64,000 nt of DNA from an uncultured Roseibium sp. (GCF_963675985.1 NZ_OY780958.1:3038001-3102000), one strand, 5' to 3'. Positions 49,940-59,448 are shown, counted from the stretch's first letter. A program made the numbers and translations. Notes: generated by a model from the letters alone, not told the origin.

Positions 49940-51397
49940 ATGAACAGGTCAGAAGACATCGCCGAGGGGGCGCCCGTCTCCTCCCGCGTCGTCATTGTCG
50001 GCGCCGGAATGGCCGGTCTTCTTGCGGCACGCGTACTGGCCGATGACTTCGTGGATGTGGTGATGATCGAACGCGACCGGCTGCCGGACCGGTCCGGAGC
50101 CCGCCCCGGCGTGCCCCAATCCGCCCACGGGCATATTCTTCTCGCCGCCGGGTTCAGAACGATCGCCGAACTGTTTCCGGGAATTGACCGGGAACTGGAG
50201 GAGGAAGGTGCCGAACCGGGCGACATATGCGCCGACGGCATCGTCAACGTCCGTGGCAGGCGCCTGCCGAGGTTTGCCTCCGACCTGAAGACCCTCCTTA
50301 TGAGCCGAGCCCTTCTGGAAGGACATATCCGGCAGCGGATCACGGCGATCCCCAATGTCGCCATCCGTACCGGCTGCAGGTCCACCGGGTTTCTTTTTGA
50401 CCGGACAGCCTCCCGCGTGACCGGAATCCGCCTGAAGACGACCGATGGCGCAGAGGAAGACCTTGTTGCGGATCTCGTCATCGACGCCAGCGGACGCAGC
50501 GCCGCAGCATCGGCCTGGCTCGATAAAAACGGCCTCGGGCAGGTTCCAGAGATTGTCGTGGACGCCCATGTGGGCTATGCGTCGCGCCGGTTTTCCCTTC
50601 CCACAGAGCAAACAATGCTTCCAGCGGCAGACTGGAAAGTCGCCGCATGCGCCTGGCTGCCGCCAGGCAACCGGCGCGCGGGCGGCCTCTATCGGGAGGA
50701 AAACGGCGTCTGGGTCGCAAGCCTGGTCGGAGCGCTGGAGGCTACTCCCTCTACCGAAGCAGATGCCTTTCTGGACCACGCACGACAGCTGGAGGACCCG
50801 GCACTTTACGAGGCCTTGCGCCACGGCGTGCCCCTGTCGAAGATCGCGGGCTACCGGGTGACCGGCAGCCGTCGGCGCCGTTTCAGCCCGTTGACGGCGC
50901 GCCTCAAGCGGCTGGTGGTCATCGGAGACGCCCTTTGCACCGTCAATCCTTTCTATGGTCAGGGTATGACGATCGCCGCCCTTCAGGCACGCGCCTTGCG
51001 AAGACGGTTCCGCCGGGGCGCCGCCCGGGGCGGCAGCACCCTAGATCGGGCCGCCCGTCATGCCCAGCGCGCCTGTGAAAGGGTAACGGCGGTGCCGTGG
51101 CTGTTTTCCACCACCGAGGATCTGCGCCACGGAGCGGCGGTGGAAGGTCGGCGCACCTTTGTGCACCGGGTGATCGATTGGTACGTCAACCGAGCCCTTG
51201 CCGGAGGCGGACCACGCACGGTCCGCGCGCTCTACAACACCATGAGCCTAGTCGATCCGTTCGCCCTCGTCCGCCCGGGCACCGTATTAGACATTCTACT
51301 CATGCCGTTTTTAAGACGGGAGCGATACAATTTCAGAGAGACCAGCGATCAGCGGCCCTCGACCCTGAAGAAGCGCTGCGGGGGGGGTAGCACATGA
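49940..51397 (+). CDS. FAD-dependent oxidoreductase/monooxygenase (prenyl-pathway context)
   Basis: 485 aa from the ATG at 49940 (an in-frame TTG lies at 49931). N-terminal FAD fold VVIVGAGMAGLLAARVL, a DASGRSA motif and the second FAD motif VVIGDALCTVNPFYGQGMTI place it in the PHBH/squalene-epoxidase/geranylgeranyl-reductase clan. Because the next gene encodes a polyprenyl synthase and overlaps by 4 nt, epoxidation or reduction of a prenyl chain is plausible. Confidence 0.85.
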   Translation: MNRSEDIAEGAPVSSRVVIVGAGMAGLLAARVLADDFVDVVMIERDRLPDRSGARPGVPQSAHGHILLAAGFRTIAELFPGIDRELEEEGAEPGDICADGIVNVRGRRLPRFASDLKTLLMSRALLEGHIRQRITAIPNVAIRTGCRSTGFLFDRTASRVTGIRLKTTDGAEEDLVADLVIDASGRSAAASAWLDKNGLGQVPEIVVDAHVGYASRRFSLPTEQTMLPAADWKVAACAWLPPGNRRAGGLYREENGVWVASLVGALEATPSTEADAFLDHARQLEDPALYEALRHGVPLSKIAGYRVTGSRRRRFSPLTARLKRLVVIGDALCTVNPFYGQGMTIAALQARALRRRFRRGAARGGSTLDRAARHAQRACERVTAVPWLFSTTEDLRHGAAVEGRRTFVHRVIDWYVNRALAGGGPRTVRALYNTMSLVDPFALVRPGTVLDILLMPFLRRERYNFRETSDQRPSTLKKRCGGGST

Positions 51398-52275
51398 TGG
51401 CCGCCAAGACCGATTTCGCCAGTGAAAAAGCAGACGTCCGGGATGCGGTCGAGCGCTACCTGGAAGAGCAGTTCGCCGCCTATCCCGAGACCGAAGTCCG
51501 CCGGGCGGCCGAATACACAGCTCTTGGAGGCGGTCACCGTTGGCGGCCGATCGTGGCCATCTCGGCTGGACGCATCTTTCACACCGACGCGCTGGAAATC
51601 GCCCTGCCAGGGGCCTGCGGCGCCGAACTTGCCCACGCCGCATCGCTGATTCTGGATGATCTGCCGTCAATGGACGACGCTGCCCTCAGACGCGGAAAAC
51701 CCTGCGTCCATCTGGTCTTCCCCAGATGGGCTGTGGACATGGCCCCGGTCTTCCTGGTGACCATGGCTTATGCCATCAGCCTCAATCACGACCGCTCGTC
51801 CGCAGACCGGCGCGTTCAGGCAGCGCTTGCCCTCAGTTCCGCCGGCACCGACATGATCGAAGGCCAGTGCCTCGACCTAGCCAGCAGCCTGGCAGACGGA
51901 ACGGAATCCCAGATGCTCGATTGCTACCGGTTGAAGAGCGCCGCCCTTTATGGCGCGGCCGCACGTGGCGGTGCGCTCCTGTGCGGCGCGGGCCCTGAAG
52001 ATGCGGACCGGATGGAACGCGCCGGCTTTTATCTCGGCCTCGCCTACCAGTTCATGGACGATGTCGCAGACGTCACCGCCACGGTCGAGGAGGTCGGCAA
52101 GCAGGTTCATCAGGATGACGGAAAGTTCACCGCCACGGCCTGGCTGGGCGTAGAGGGAGCAGCCGAAATGAGCCGGTCTTATCAGACGAAGGCCCTGGCC
52201 GAGCTTGAGCCCTACGGACCCGAGGCGGAATGGCTACGCAGTATCGTCAGCGAGGCAAGCTGGGCCACGCACTGA
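51394..52275 (+). CDS. Trans-polyprenyl (farnesyl/geranylgeranyl) diphosphate synthase
   Basis: 293 aa. First Asp-rich motif ILDDLPSMDD (Asp88-Asp95) with GKPCVH after it, and second Asp-rich motif FMDDVAD (Asp222, Asp223, Asp226). The GGGHRWRP segment near residue 45 matches the KRxRP region but with His-Arg-Trp-Arg. It condenses isopentenyl diphosphate units; chain length cannot be read safely. Its context with FAD oxidoreductase, P450 and exporter genes suggests a dedicated secondary-metabolism copy. Confidence 0.92.
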   Translation: MMAAKTDFASEKADVRDAVERYLEEQFAAYPETEVRRAAEYTALGGGHRWRPIVAISAGRIFHTDALEIALPGACGAELAHAASLILDDLPSMDDAALRRGKPCVHLVFPRWAVDMAPVFLVTMAYAISLNHDRSSADRRVQAALALSSAGTDMIEGQCLDLASSLADGTESQMLDCYRLKSAALYGAAARGGALLCGAGPEDADRMERAGFYLGLAYQFMDDVADVTATVEEVGKQVHQDDGKFTATAWLGVEGAAEMSRSYQTKALAELEPYGPEAEWLRSIVSEASWATH

Positions 52276-52283
52276 ACGCCCGG

Positions 52284-53624
52284 CTAAGCCGAGGCCGTCG
52301 CCTGTCGCCGTACCCCTTTAAAGGGCATTCGCGTCGCGCCGCGCAACAGCAGCGACTTGCGCCACGACACCCTGCCGGCTTCGATGTCGAAGCGGGAATA
52401 GGCATCCAGAAAGGCCTTGATTCCCTCCTCCAGCACCATCCGCGTCAGCGCCGCCCCCAGGCAGAAGTGAATACCATAGCCGAAGGTCAGGGGCTGCGGG
52501 TCGGGCCGATCCAGCAGCAAGCGGTCAGGCTCGACATAACGTCGCGGATCCCGGTTCGCGGCGACAAGCTGGATCATGATATTCGACCCGGCCGGGATGC
52601 GCTTGCCGCCGAGTTCCATATCCCGGGGAACATACCGCGGCGCGAACTTCACCGACGTGTCGAACCGACAGAACTCCTCCACCGCATTCGGCCAGATTTC
52701 CGGGTTATCCCGCAGTAGCGCCTGTTGATCGGGAAATCGGGCCAGAGCCAGGAGGGAATTACCGACCAGTCCGCCGGTCGTCTGCGACCCTGCCCCCAGC
52801 ATCATCAATGCCATGGTGATCGTTTCCTTGCGGCTGAACTCCTCCCCCTCCGCACGGACCATGCCGGTGATGAAATCGTCCCTCGGCTCTTGCTTGCGCC
52901 GTTCGGCCAGTGCGTCGAAATAGCCGTAAAGCTCGTCGATAGTGGCGCTGACCGTTTCCGGATCGAACCGCAACAGAGGATCGAGCAGCTTGACGATCAC
53001 GTCGGTCATGCGCTGCGACCAGTCCCAGTCCTCCTCCTGAATACCGATCAGGCTCGCAACGGCCGCATTCGCCAGCGGCCTGGTGAAATCCCGCGCCAGG
53101 TCGCCGTCGGGCCTGTCCGCAAGCCTCTCCAGAAGCCTATGCGCCGTGGCCTCGATTTGCCTTTGGAGCCGCGCGATGCTGCGCGAGGTGAACTCCCTGT
53201 GCACCATCCGGCGCAAGCGGGTGTGATCCGGCGGGTCGCTGACCAGGATCAGATTCCGGAACGTCCATTGCGCCAACGGCGAAAGTTTTGAATAAGGCCG
53301 GACGTTCAACAGCAGGCCGATCGGTTCGCCCACCAGCAGATCGTCGCGGGAAAGCACCTCCAGGGCTTCGTCATAGCCGGTCACGACCCAGTGCCTGTAA
53401 AGCATCCGGTAGGTAACCGCTCCTTCCCTGTGCATGGCGGTGATCGCCGTAGTTGGATCGCGGGAAAACGACTCCCCCAGAGGGTTTCCCCAGGGGTCGA
53501 AGGCGAACACGAGACCGGCAAGTTTCGGATTGGCCGCAACGGCCTGCATCACCGGATAGAATATCTGCTCGAAATGCACGCTCGCCCCCGCCTGCAAACC
53601 CGATAGGCGGCTTCCTGCCGACAA
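52284..53624 (-). CDS. Cytochrome P450
   Basis: 446 aa soluble bacterial P450. Haem loop FGYGIHFCLGAAL (Cys388), K-helix ExxR as EEFCR, and I-helix LGAGSQTTG with Gln where many P450s carry an acid. It converges on the prenyl synthase with only 8 bp between stops. A class I P450 would need a ferredoxin or flavodoxin; the flavodoxin/FprA pair at 33106-34826 is one possible donor. Substrate unknown, terpenoid by context. Confidence 0.93.
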   Translation of the reverse strand: MSAGSRLSGLQAGASVHFEQIFYPVMQAVAANPKLAGLVFAFDPWGNPLGESFSRDPTTAITAMHREGAVTYRMLYRHWVVTGYDEALEVLSRDDLLVGEPIGLLLNVRPYSKLSPLAQWTFRNLILVSDPPDHTRLRRMVHREFTSRSIARLQRQIEATAHRLLERLADRPDGDLARDFTRPLANAAVASLIGIQEEDWDWSQRMTDVIVKLLDPLLRFDPETVSATIDELYGYFDALAERRKQEPRDDFITGMVRAEGEEFSRKETITMALMMLGAGSQTTGGLVGNSLLALARFPDQQALLRDNPEIWPNAVEEFCRFDTSVKFAPRYVPRDMELGGKRIPAGSNIMIQLVAANRDPRRYVEPDRLLLDRPDPQPLTFGYGIHFCLGAALTRMVLEEGIKAFLDAYSRFDIEAGRVSWRKSLLLRGATRMPFKGVRRQATASA

Positions 53625-53718
53625 CCGGGCTTAGAAGTTTCGCTTGATGGTCTTTCCAGGAGACACAGTTTCTTTCTGCGGCCGTTTGAATTCGCTCAGG
53701 TAGTCGATTTCCCTACCA

Positions 53719-53744
53719 CCCTATCGCATCCTTCAGCGATAGGG
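53719..53744. other. Stem-loop in a 282-bp gene-free gap
   Basis: CCCTATCGC / GCGATAGGG, a 9-bp perfect stem with an 8-nt loop, between the P450 start and the end of the FAD oxidoreductase gene. A second weaker AGGCTGT/ACAGCCT pair follows. There is no T-tract, so its role is unclear. The rest of the gap (53625-53906) shows no gene. Confidence 0.45.
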
Positions 53745-53906
53745 GATCTGCCTGGTTGTTTAGACGTGAAGCCTCAGTAGGCTGTCCATTCAGTTCACTG
53801 CAAACCGGACGAACAGCCTCAAGCCTGCTCGAAACAGAAAGCCTTCGCAAGGCGTCTGTCAGATGCCTGCTGTATTTTTAAGAAGCCATGCCGTGGAAAC
53901 GTTTAC

Positions 53907-55115
53907 CTACGCCCCACCGCCCGCGCTGTACCGCCCGGCCGCCTCACCGGTGGCGAAGGCCGTGCCCATGACGCGGATGGAGGCATAAGCTGCGCTGTCG
54001 GCGCCGATAACGCGGCCGGCGTAGCACAGGTTGTCGACACCTTTGGCGCGCAGGCAATCGAGCGGGATATCGGCGAAGCCCTCGCCGCCGATGGAGCGGT
54101 AGACCGGTTTGCCGGGGACCGAATGATCCTCGATCGGCCAGGCCGCGCGGGCCACGCCATCAGGGCGGCGGCGGCCGGTGAGGAGATCCTCGGCCGTCAG
54201 TTCGTAGCGTGCGGGCGGATGGCGGCTTTCGCGTACGCCGATCTGCGGGCCGGTCTGGGCCAGATAGGCGTTTTCGAAACCGGGCACATGCTTGCGCAGC
54301 ACGGCGACATAGTCATGGGCGGCGGCACGGGAGGCCTGTTCGGCGCGGGTGAAGCTCTTGGAGCTGAGATCCTCCAGTGGGTGATCGAAGATCATCCACC
54401 ACATCTCGCCGGTCTGCGGCACTTCGGTGTAGATGCCGCCGTCGGTGCGGGCCACGGGCCAGTCGCCGGTCCTGTTGTAGTCCTCGAGTGCCGCAACGAT
54501 CGCCTTGCGGTCGATGGGGACGGACGGGTTACGCCCGCCAACGCGGATTGGACCGGAGACCGCCTGCAATCGGCCTTCTTCATTGCCCGTCCGGCAGGCA
54601 AGGCCGGTCAGCAGCGCCAGGTTGGCGTCACCCGTGGCATCGACGAAAGCTTCGCCGACGACGCGGCGGCGCCCGTCCATGCCGGCAAGGGTCACCGATT
54701 CCAGCCGGTCGGCGGTGCGGGTCACGGCCGCGACCCGCGTGTGCAGGAGCACGTCGACGCCGTGGCTTTGCAGAACACGGTCGAGCGCCAGTTTCACCGC
54801 TTCCGGTTCCAACAGAATGATCCAGTTCGACGTGGTCGGCGAACGGAACGGGTCGCAAGGCAGGCCAAGGGCGCGCAGCTCGTCGAGCACCAGATCGGCG
54901 ACACCGCCCACGGCCCGGATCGGGTCCGGCCCTTGCTGGAAGAAACCGCAATAGGCGAGCACGTTTGAGGTGGTCGCGGCCCCGCCGAGGAAGCCGTATT
55001 TTTCCACCAGCAGCACCTTGGCGCCTTCCTGTGCGGCCCCGAGTGCGGCGCCGACACCGCCGGCACCGCCGCCGGCGACGATCACGTCATAGTCGGCTTC
55101 CGGCTTGCGGCTCAT
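53907..55115 (-). CDS. FAD-dependent oxidoreductase (PF12831-like)
   Basis: 402 aa from the ATG at 55115, which overlaps the permease stop (ATGA). N-terminal FAD motif VAGGGAGGVGAALGAAQEG, a KYGFLGGAATTSNV segment typical of this family, and VDATGDANLALLTG in the middle. The C-terminal GRVIGADSAAY resembles FAD-dependent succinate-dehydrogenase-like folds. Being last in an ABC importer operon, it probably oxidises the imported compound. Confidence 0.87.
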   Translation of the reverse strand: MSRKPEADYDVIVAGGGAGGVGAALGAAQEGAKVLLVEKYGFLGGAATTSNVLAYCGFFQQGPDPIRAVGGVADLVLDELRALGLPCDPFRSPTTSNWIILLEPEAVKLALDRVLQSHGVDVLLHTRVAAVTRTADRLESVTLAGMDGRRRVVGEAFVDATGDANLALLTGLACRTGNEEGRLQAVSGPIRVGGRNPSVPIDRKAIVAALEDYNRTGDWPVARTDGGIYTEVPQTGEMWWMIFDHPLEDLSSKSFTRAEQASRAAAHDYVAVLRKHVPGFENAYLAQTGPQIGVRESRHPPARYELTAEDLLTGRRRPDGVARAAWPIEDHSVPGKPVYRSIGGEGFADIPLDCLRAKGVDNLCYAGRVIGADSAAYASIRVMGTAFATGEAAGRYSAGGGA

Positions 55116-55942
55116 GAGCGCCACCCGAGCACGCGGCGCTCGATCAGGCCGATCACGGCGGAGACGATGACGCCAAGCAGCGACAGGATCACCACGCCGG
55201 CAAACAGGCGCTCCAGATCATAAAGCGAGCCTGCTTCAAGGATATAGGCGCCGATGCCGTATTGCGCGCCGAGCATTTCGGCGGCGACCAGCAGGATGAT
55301 GGCAATCGCCAGACTGATGCGCAGGCCCGACAGGATGCCCGGCATGGCGCCCGGCAGCACGATCTTGCGCACGATGGAAAACCACGACAGGCCGAAGCTC
55401 TGCCCCATGCGGATCAGCGACCGGTCGACGTTATCGACCGCTCCATAGGTGGCGACCACGGTAGGCGTGAAGGTACCGAAGGCGATCAAAGCGTATTTCG
55501 ACCCCTCGTCGATGCCGAACCAGATTACGAAGAGCGGCAGCAGCGCGATCTTCGGGATCGGGAAGATCGCGGCGATCAGCGGCACCAGGCCGGCGCGGAT
55601 ATAGGAGAACAGGGCAATGACGACGCCGACCGAGACGCCCGCGCTTGCCCCGAGGGCCGCGCCGATCACCAGGCGGGAGAGCGAGAGCGAGAGATGCTTG
55701 TAGAGGAGACCGGAGGTGTAGAGCTCGCCCAGGGTTTTCAGAACATCAGAGGGCTTCGGCAAGGTCAGGCTGGAGATCCAGCCCGTGCGCGTACCCCATT
55801 CCACCAGGCCGATCAGCACGGCGAAAACGGCAAAGCCGACCCAGCGGTGGCTTTTCGGCGCGAAGCCGCCGCCACGGAAACGGACCTCGATCTGGCGATT
55901 GTCCGTCTGGGCCGAGGCGGTGTTCAGCGGAATATCAGACAT
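55112..55942 (-). CDS. ABC transporter permease (SsuC/TauC-like)
   Basis: 276 aa, an N-terminal polar stretch of about 30 residues, then six helices. The permease loop is at about residues 165-195. It overlaps the ATPase gene by 8 nt and the FAD oxidoreductase gene by 4 nt. Confidence 0.9.
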   Translation of the reverse strand: MSDIPLNTASAQTDNRQIEVRFRGGGFAPKSHRWVGFAVFAVLIGLVEWGTRTGWISSLTLPKPSDVLKTLGELYTSGLLYKHLSLSLSRLVIGAALGASAGVSVGVVIALFSYIRAGLVPLIAAIFPIPKIALLPLFVIWFGIDEGSKYALIAFGTFTPTVVATYGAVDNVDRSLIRMGQSFGLSWFSIVRKIVLPGAMPGILSGLRISLAIAIILLVAAEMLGAQYGIGAYILEAGSLYDLERLFAGVVILSLLGVIVSAVIGLIERRVLGWRS

Positions 55943-56702
55943 CGAGCAACTCCTCGTCCGCCGCCCGCGCCTCTTCGCGCATCAGGCCCCACAGGTGCTT
56001 CTGGATGTTTTCCAGGTCAGGGTCCGCGTAACCACGTTCCGAAAGGGGCTTGTCGATTTCGACGATCTCACGGATCCGCCCCGGTCGGCGCGACAGCACG
56101 ACGACGGAATGACCGAGCCGCACGGCTTCGGCAAGATTGTGGGTGACATAGACGGCGGTGAATGGCGTGCGCGTCCAAAGGGCGATCAGGTCATCCATGA
56201 GGAGTTCGCGCGTCTGGCTATCGAGGGCCGATAGGGGTTCATCCATCAGCATCACCGCAGGATTGACCGCAAGCGCCCGAGCGATGGCGACGCGCTGCTT
56301 CATGCCGCCGGAGAGCTGCTTGGGCAGGGCCTTGCCGAAATCGGTCAGCTTGGTGCGGGCGAGCACGTCGGTGATGATCGCGTCCGCCTTCGCGCCCCGG
56401 ATGCCGTGATCCTCCAGCACCAGCGAGATGTTGCCGCGCACAGTGCGCCAGGGCAGCAGGGCGAAGTCCTGGAAGATATAGGTCAGCGGGTTCAGGCAGT
56501 TTTCCGGCGGCGTGCCGAGCTGAAGAACGCGGCCCGACTCCGGGCGCTCCAACCCGCCGGCAAAACGCAGCAGCGTGGACTTGCCGCATCCGGACGGTCC
56601 GACAAGGCAGACGATCCGGCCGGAGGGAATGTCGAGCGTGATGTCCCGGAGCACTTCCATATCGCCATAGGAATGGCTGATGGCATCCAGTCTGATGTCC
56701 AT
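55935..56702 (-). CDS. ABC transporter ATP-binding protein (SsuB/TauB-like)
   Basis: 255 aa. Walker A GPSGCGKST, signature LSGGMKQRVAIARAL, Walker B VMLMDEPLSALD and YVTHNLAEA are intact. It is separated from the upstream binding-protein gene by a hairpin with a T-tract, so its expression may be lower than that of the receptor. Confidence 0.94.
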   Translation of the reverse strand: MDIRLDAISHSYGDMEVLRDITLDIPSGRIVCLVGPSGCGKSTLLRFAGGLERPESGRVLQLGTPPENCLNPLTYIFQDFALLPWRTVRGNISLVLEDHGIRGAKADAIITDVLARTKLTDFGKALPKQLSGGMKQRVAIARALAVNPAVMLMDEPLSALDSQTRELLMDDLIALWTRTPFTAVYVTHNLAEAVRLGHSVVVLSRRPGRIREIVEIDKPLSERGYADPDLENIQKHLWGLMREEARAADEELLDV

Positions 56703-56719
56703 TTCGGTTCTCGGTTTGC

Positions 56720-56770
56720 AAAAATAAAAAACCGGCGACGCCCCGTGGTGGGTAAACGGTCGGGTCGCCG
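56720..56770 (-). terminator. Intra-operon terminator/attenuator between receptor and ATPase genes
   Basis: On the minus strand CGGCGAC pairs with GTCGCCG (56764-56770 and 56733-56739), with further C/G pairing in the loop, followed by TTTTTTATTTTT. It would leave the receptor mRNA in excess over ATPase and permease. Confidence 0.65.
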
Positions 56771-56789
56771 CCGGGAGGGAGGTGCCCTC

Positions 56790-57809
56790 TTAGGAGTCGA
56801 TGGTCTCGACGTAGCTGGTGTCGAGAAGCGTATCGAGCGTGATCGACTTGTCGACCAGGCCTTCCGACTGGAACCAGTTCAACTGATCGCGCACCGAAGC
56901 CACGTTCAGGGCCGCGCCGCGGTTGAGCAGCATGGAGCCGTTGATGATCGACTTGGAAGCCTTTTCCAACGGACGGTCGGTGTAGACGTATTTGTGGATC
57001 AGCTCGACCATCTCCTTGATGGCGGCCTCGCCGTTCTTCTTGTCCACCATGGTGTCATCGTAGTCAGCCACACCAGCGGAAAAGCCCTTGATGAAGTCTT
57101 CCGTCAGAGCGCGGTCGTCGGCGGCATTCTTGGCCGAGGTGAAGACCGTGGTCACCTGGTAGTTCGGCAGGAAGTCGGCGACGTTACCGATGATATGCGC
57201 GGCACCGGAACCGGCCAGCGGCTTGGCGATATGCGGCACGATGGACCAGGCATCGATCTGGTTCGACTTCAGCGCCCCGATGATCGCGCCGACCTTCTGC
57301 AGCGGCACGAACTCAGGGGTCACGCCTTCCGCGGCACCGATCTTGGAGCCCATGTAATGGAACGAGGACCCGGCCGTCGTCATGCCGTAACGCTTGCCGC
57401 CGAGCCCCTTGGGCGAAGTCAGGCCGGCCTTGAAGGCTGCATCGGAGGCCAGGATCTTCTGGCCGTCAATGCCGGGAGCTTCGGACAAGGCTCCGCCGAT
57501 CACCTTGACCGCACCCTTCTGGGCCAGAGACACCAGACCGCCGGAAATCGCGGTCACACCGAAGTCCACGTCCCCGCTAGCGATCGCCACGGCCATGGGC
57601 TGGGCCGCCTGGAAGAACTTGAGCTCCACATCGAGACCGGCATCGGCGAAATAGCCGCGCTCCAGCGCGATGAAGCTGCCGGAGTGGCTGGTCAGATGAA
57701 GCGCGCCGATCACGGTCTTGCGGTTCTGGGCAATGGCCGGACGGGCCAGCCCGGTCATTGCGGCTGCGCCCATCAGGCCCAGCGTTTGACGTCTGTTCAG
57801 TTTCACCAT
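56790..57809 (-). CDS. ABC transporter substrate-binding protein (NMT1/SsuA-like)
   Basis: 339 aa with a twin-arginine-type signal (NRRQTLGLMGAAAMTGLARP, cleavage after AIA-Q). The mature receptor has GSFIALERGYFADAGLDVEL and GDVDFGVTAISGG segments typical of the family. It is first in the operon with the ATPase, permease and FAD oxidoreductase. The upstream gap contains a direct repeat TATGGTGTT at 57829 and 57844. Confidence 0.9.
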   Translation of the reverse strand: MVKLNRRQTLGLMGAAAMTGLARPAIAQNRKTVIGALHLTSHSGSFIALERGYFADAGLDVELKFFQAAQPMAVAIASGDVDFGVTAISGGLVSLAQKGAVKVIGGALSEAPGIDGQKILASDAAFKAGLTSPKGLGGKRYGMTTAGSSFHYMGSKIGAAEGVTPEFVPLQKVGAIIGALKSNQIDAWSIVPHIAKPLAGSGAAHIIGNVADFLPNYQVTTVFTSAKNAADDRALTEDFIKGFSAGVADYDDTMVDKKNGEAAIKEMVELIHKYVYTDRPLEKASKSIINGSMLLNRGAALNVASVRDQLNWFQSEGLVDKSITLDTLLDTSYVETIDS

Positions 57810-57895
57810 GATTTCCTCCCTGAGTGTCTATGGTGTTGGTTTTTATGGTGTTATCCGCCGCTTGTTATGTGCGGCCGGTTAGGTTCAACCCGTCT

Positions 57896-58567
57896 TCAGC
57901 GGTTTTGGCCGAGATCGGCCGCAATCTCCTCTTCCAGGCAGGCAAGGGCGGTCTCGGTGTCCTTACCCAGGATCGCGTCGCGCAAGGCGTCGTGACGGGC
58001 CGCGCGTGCTGCAAAATCGATACGGCCCTCACGCAGAAGCGCCAGCCGGAACCGGCGCGACTGGTTGAAGAATGTCTCCGCCAGGTCGATCAGGCGGGGC
58101 GAACCGCAGGCATCCATCAGGACGGCGGACAGTGTCCGGCAGGCCTCGTCCCATTCGAGCGCTGTCAGGTCGTCAGGATGGTCCTGAACATGGGCATCGG
58201 CGTGACGAAGGGTGTGGAATGCCGCGATGACACGGCCTTCCCAGGCGACGTTGCTGCGCTCCATGGACCGGGCAAGGCCGAGCTTCTCGATCTCCAGGCG
58301 CATCAGCAGGATATCGCGCAGGTCTTCTTCCGTGGCGGAGGTGACGCGGAAGCCGCGCTGGCTCGTTGCCTCCACCAGGCCTTCGGCCGACAGCATGCGC
58401 AGGGTCTCGCGCATGGAGTGGTTCGACCCGCCGTAGCGCTGGCGCAGGGCCTCGATCTTGAGCTTCTGGTCAGGGCGCAAGACGCCGAAGGAGATGTCCC
58501 GTCGGAGCGCCGACGCAAGCATGGCGACGACCGTCTCGTCCTCGTCCTGCCGTTTGCCGAAAAGCAT
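57896..58567 (-). CDS. GntR-family regulator, FCD (FadR) subfamily
   Basis: 223 aa. Winged helix at about residues 10-75 (KIEALRQRYGGSNHSMRETL then EGLVEATSQRGFRV), followed by the helical FCD ligand domain (residues about 85-215). Reads toward the ABC operon and is divergent from the shikimate-dehydrogenase-like gene; both are candidate targets. Confidence 0.9.
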   Translation of the reverse strand: MLFGKRQDEDETVVAMLASALRRDISFGVLRPDQKLKIEALRQRYGGSNHSMRETLRMLSAEGLVEATSQRGFRVTSATEEDLRDILLMRLEIEKLGLARSMERSNVAWEGRVIAAFHTLRHADAHVQDHPDDLTALEWDEACRTLSAVLMDACGSPRLIDLAETFFNQSRRFRLALLREGRIDFAARAARHDALRDAILGKDTETALACLEEEIAADLGQNR

Positions 58568-58582
58568 TCTGTGTCCTGTTCT

Positions 58583-58596
58583 CCAAAATGTTGGAT
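58583..58596. promoter_or_regulatory. Inverted repeat in the gntR/dehydrogenase divergent gap
   Basis: TCCAA-AATG-TTGGA, perfect 5-bp arms, 16 bp from the gntR start in an otherwise AT-rich gap. It is a candidate GntR operator. Confidence 0.4.
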
Positions 58597-58650
58597 ATTT
58601 TTTGAATCCTTTTATAAACGAGTCAAGATCGAAAATTCGGGAGGACTTCC

Positions 58651-59448
58651 ATGCCGATCACAGGCGCCACACGGCTGTTTCCGATCATCGGCCATCCGGT
58701 GGCCGGCGTATTCTCTCCACCCGCCTTCAACGCCTTGTTCCACAAGCGGAACATCGATGCGGTGATGTTCGGTCTGGACCTGGAACCGGCGGCCCTCGAC
58801 GGCTTCTGGCAGGTCCTTCGCGGCAGCGCCAACATGCTCGGCTGCTCGATCACCTATCCGCACAAGCAGGCCGCTTTCGATGCCGTGGACGGCATGACGG
58901 ATCGGGCGGCAAGGCTGGGTGCACTCAATACAATCCGCAGGGAACCGGACGGCCGACTGACCGGAGACGCGACCGACGGCCTTGCCATGTGCAGCCCCAT
59001 TGCCGCGACGGGAACGGAGCTGAAAGGCAAGACCGCCCGGATCACCGGGGCCGGCGGCGGAGCCGGCATGGCGATCATCGATGCCTTTTGCGAACAAGGC
59101 ATCGGCTGCCTGATCCTTGAGGAAATCGATCAGGCCCGGCGCGAGGCGGCATTGCGATTGGTGCGTGATCACTGGCCACAGGTGGACATTTCAGAAACGC
59201 CCGGCGCGGCGCAGGTTCTCGTCAACGCCACCACGCTGGGCAAATCCGAAAATGATCCCCTGCCCTTCCCAGAGGCGATCATCGCCAAAGCGGAGCTTTG
59301 CTGTGACGTGGTCACCGTCTCCGGCGAAACGGCGTTGGTTCAGGCGGCAAAGCGCGCGGGCAAAGCCGTTGTCGACGGCAGTGGCATGGGGGCCGGTCAA
59401 CTGGATGTTCAGCTGGGCTTTCTCGGACTGGATACCGGGGCGGACTAG
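58651..59448 (+). CDS. Shikimate/quinate dehydrogenase-like NAD(P) oxidoreductase
   Basis: 265 aa AroE-fold protein. Catalytic Lys72 (SITYPHKQ) and Asp109 (DATDG) are conserved, with the nucleotide motif GAGGGAG at about residues 133-139. The substrate-binding N-terminus (VAGVFSPPAFNALF) keeps the SP pair but differs from biosynthetic AroE, and its location among catabolic genes points to a different or catabolic cyclitol/quinate-like substrate. Convergent with the amidase (4-nt overlap of ends). Confidence 0.88.
   Translation: MPITGATRLFPIIGHPVAGVFSPPAFNALFHKRNIDAVMFGLDLEPAALDGFWQVLRGSANMLGCSITYPHKQAAFDAVDGMTDRAARLGALNTIRREPDGRLTGDATDGLAMCSPIAATGTELKGKTARITGAGGGAGMAIIDAFCEQGIGCLILEEIDQARREAALRLVRDHWPQVDISETPGAAQVLVNATTLGKSENDPLPFPEAIIAKAELCCDVVTVSGETALVQAAKRAGKAVVDGSGMGAGQLDVQLGFLGLDTGAD

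Noticed and set aside
49211..53624. Carotenoid biosynthesis cluster
   Set aside because: A polyprenyl synthase and an FAD enzyme are present, but no phytoene synthase or recognisable CrtI-type desaturase.
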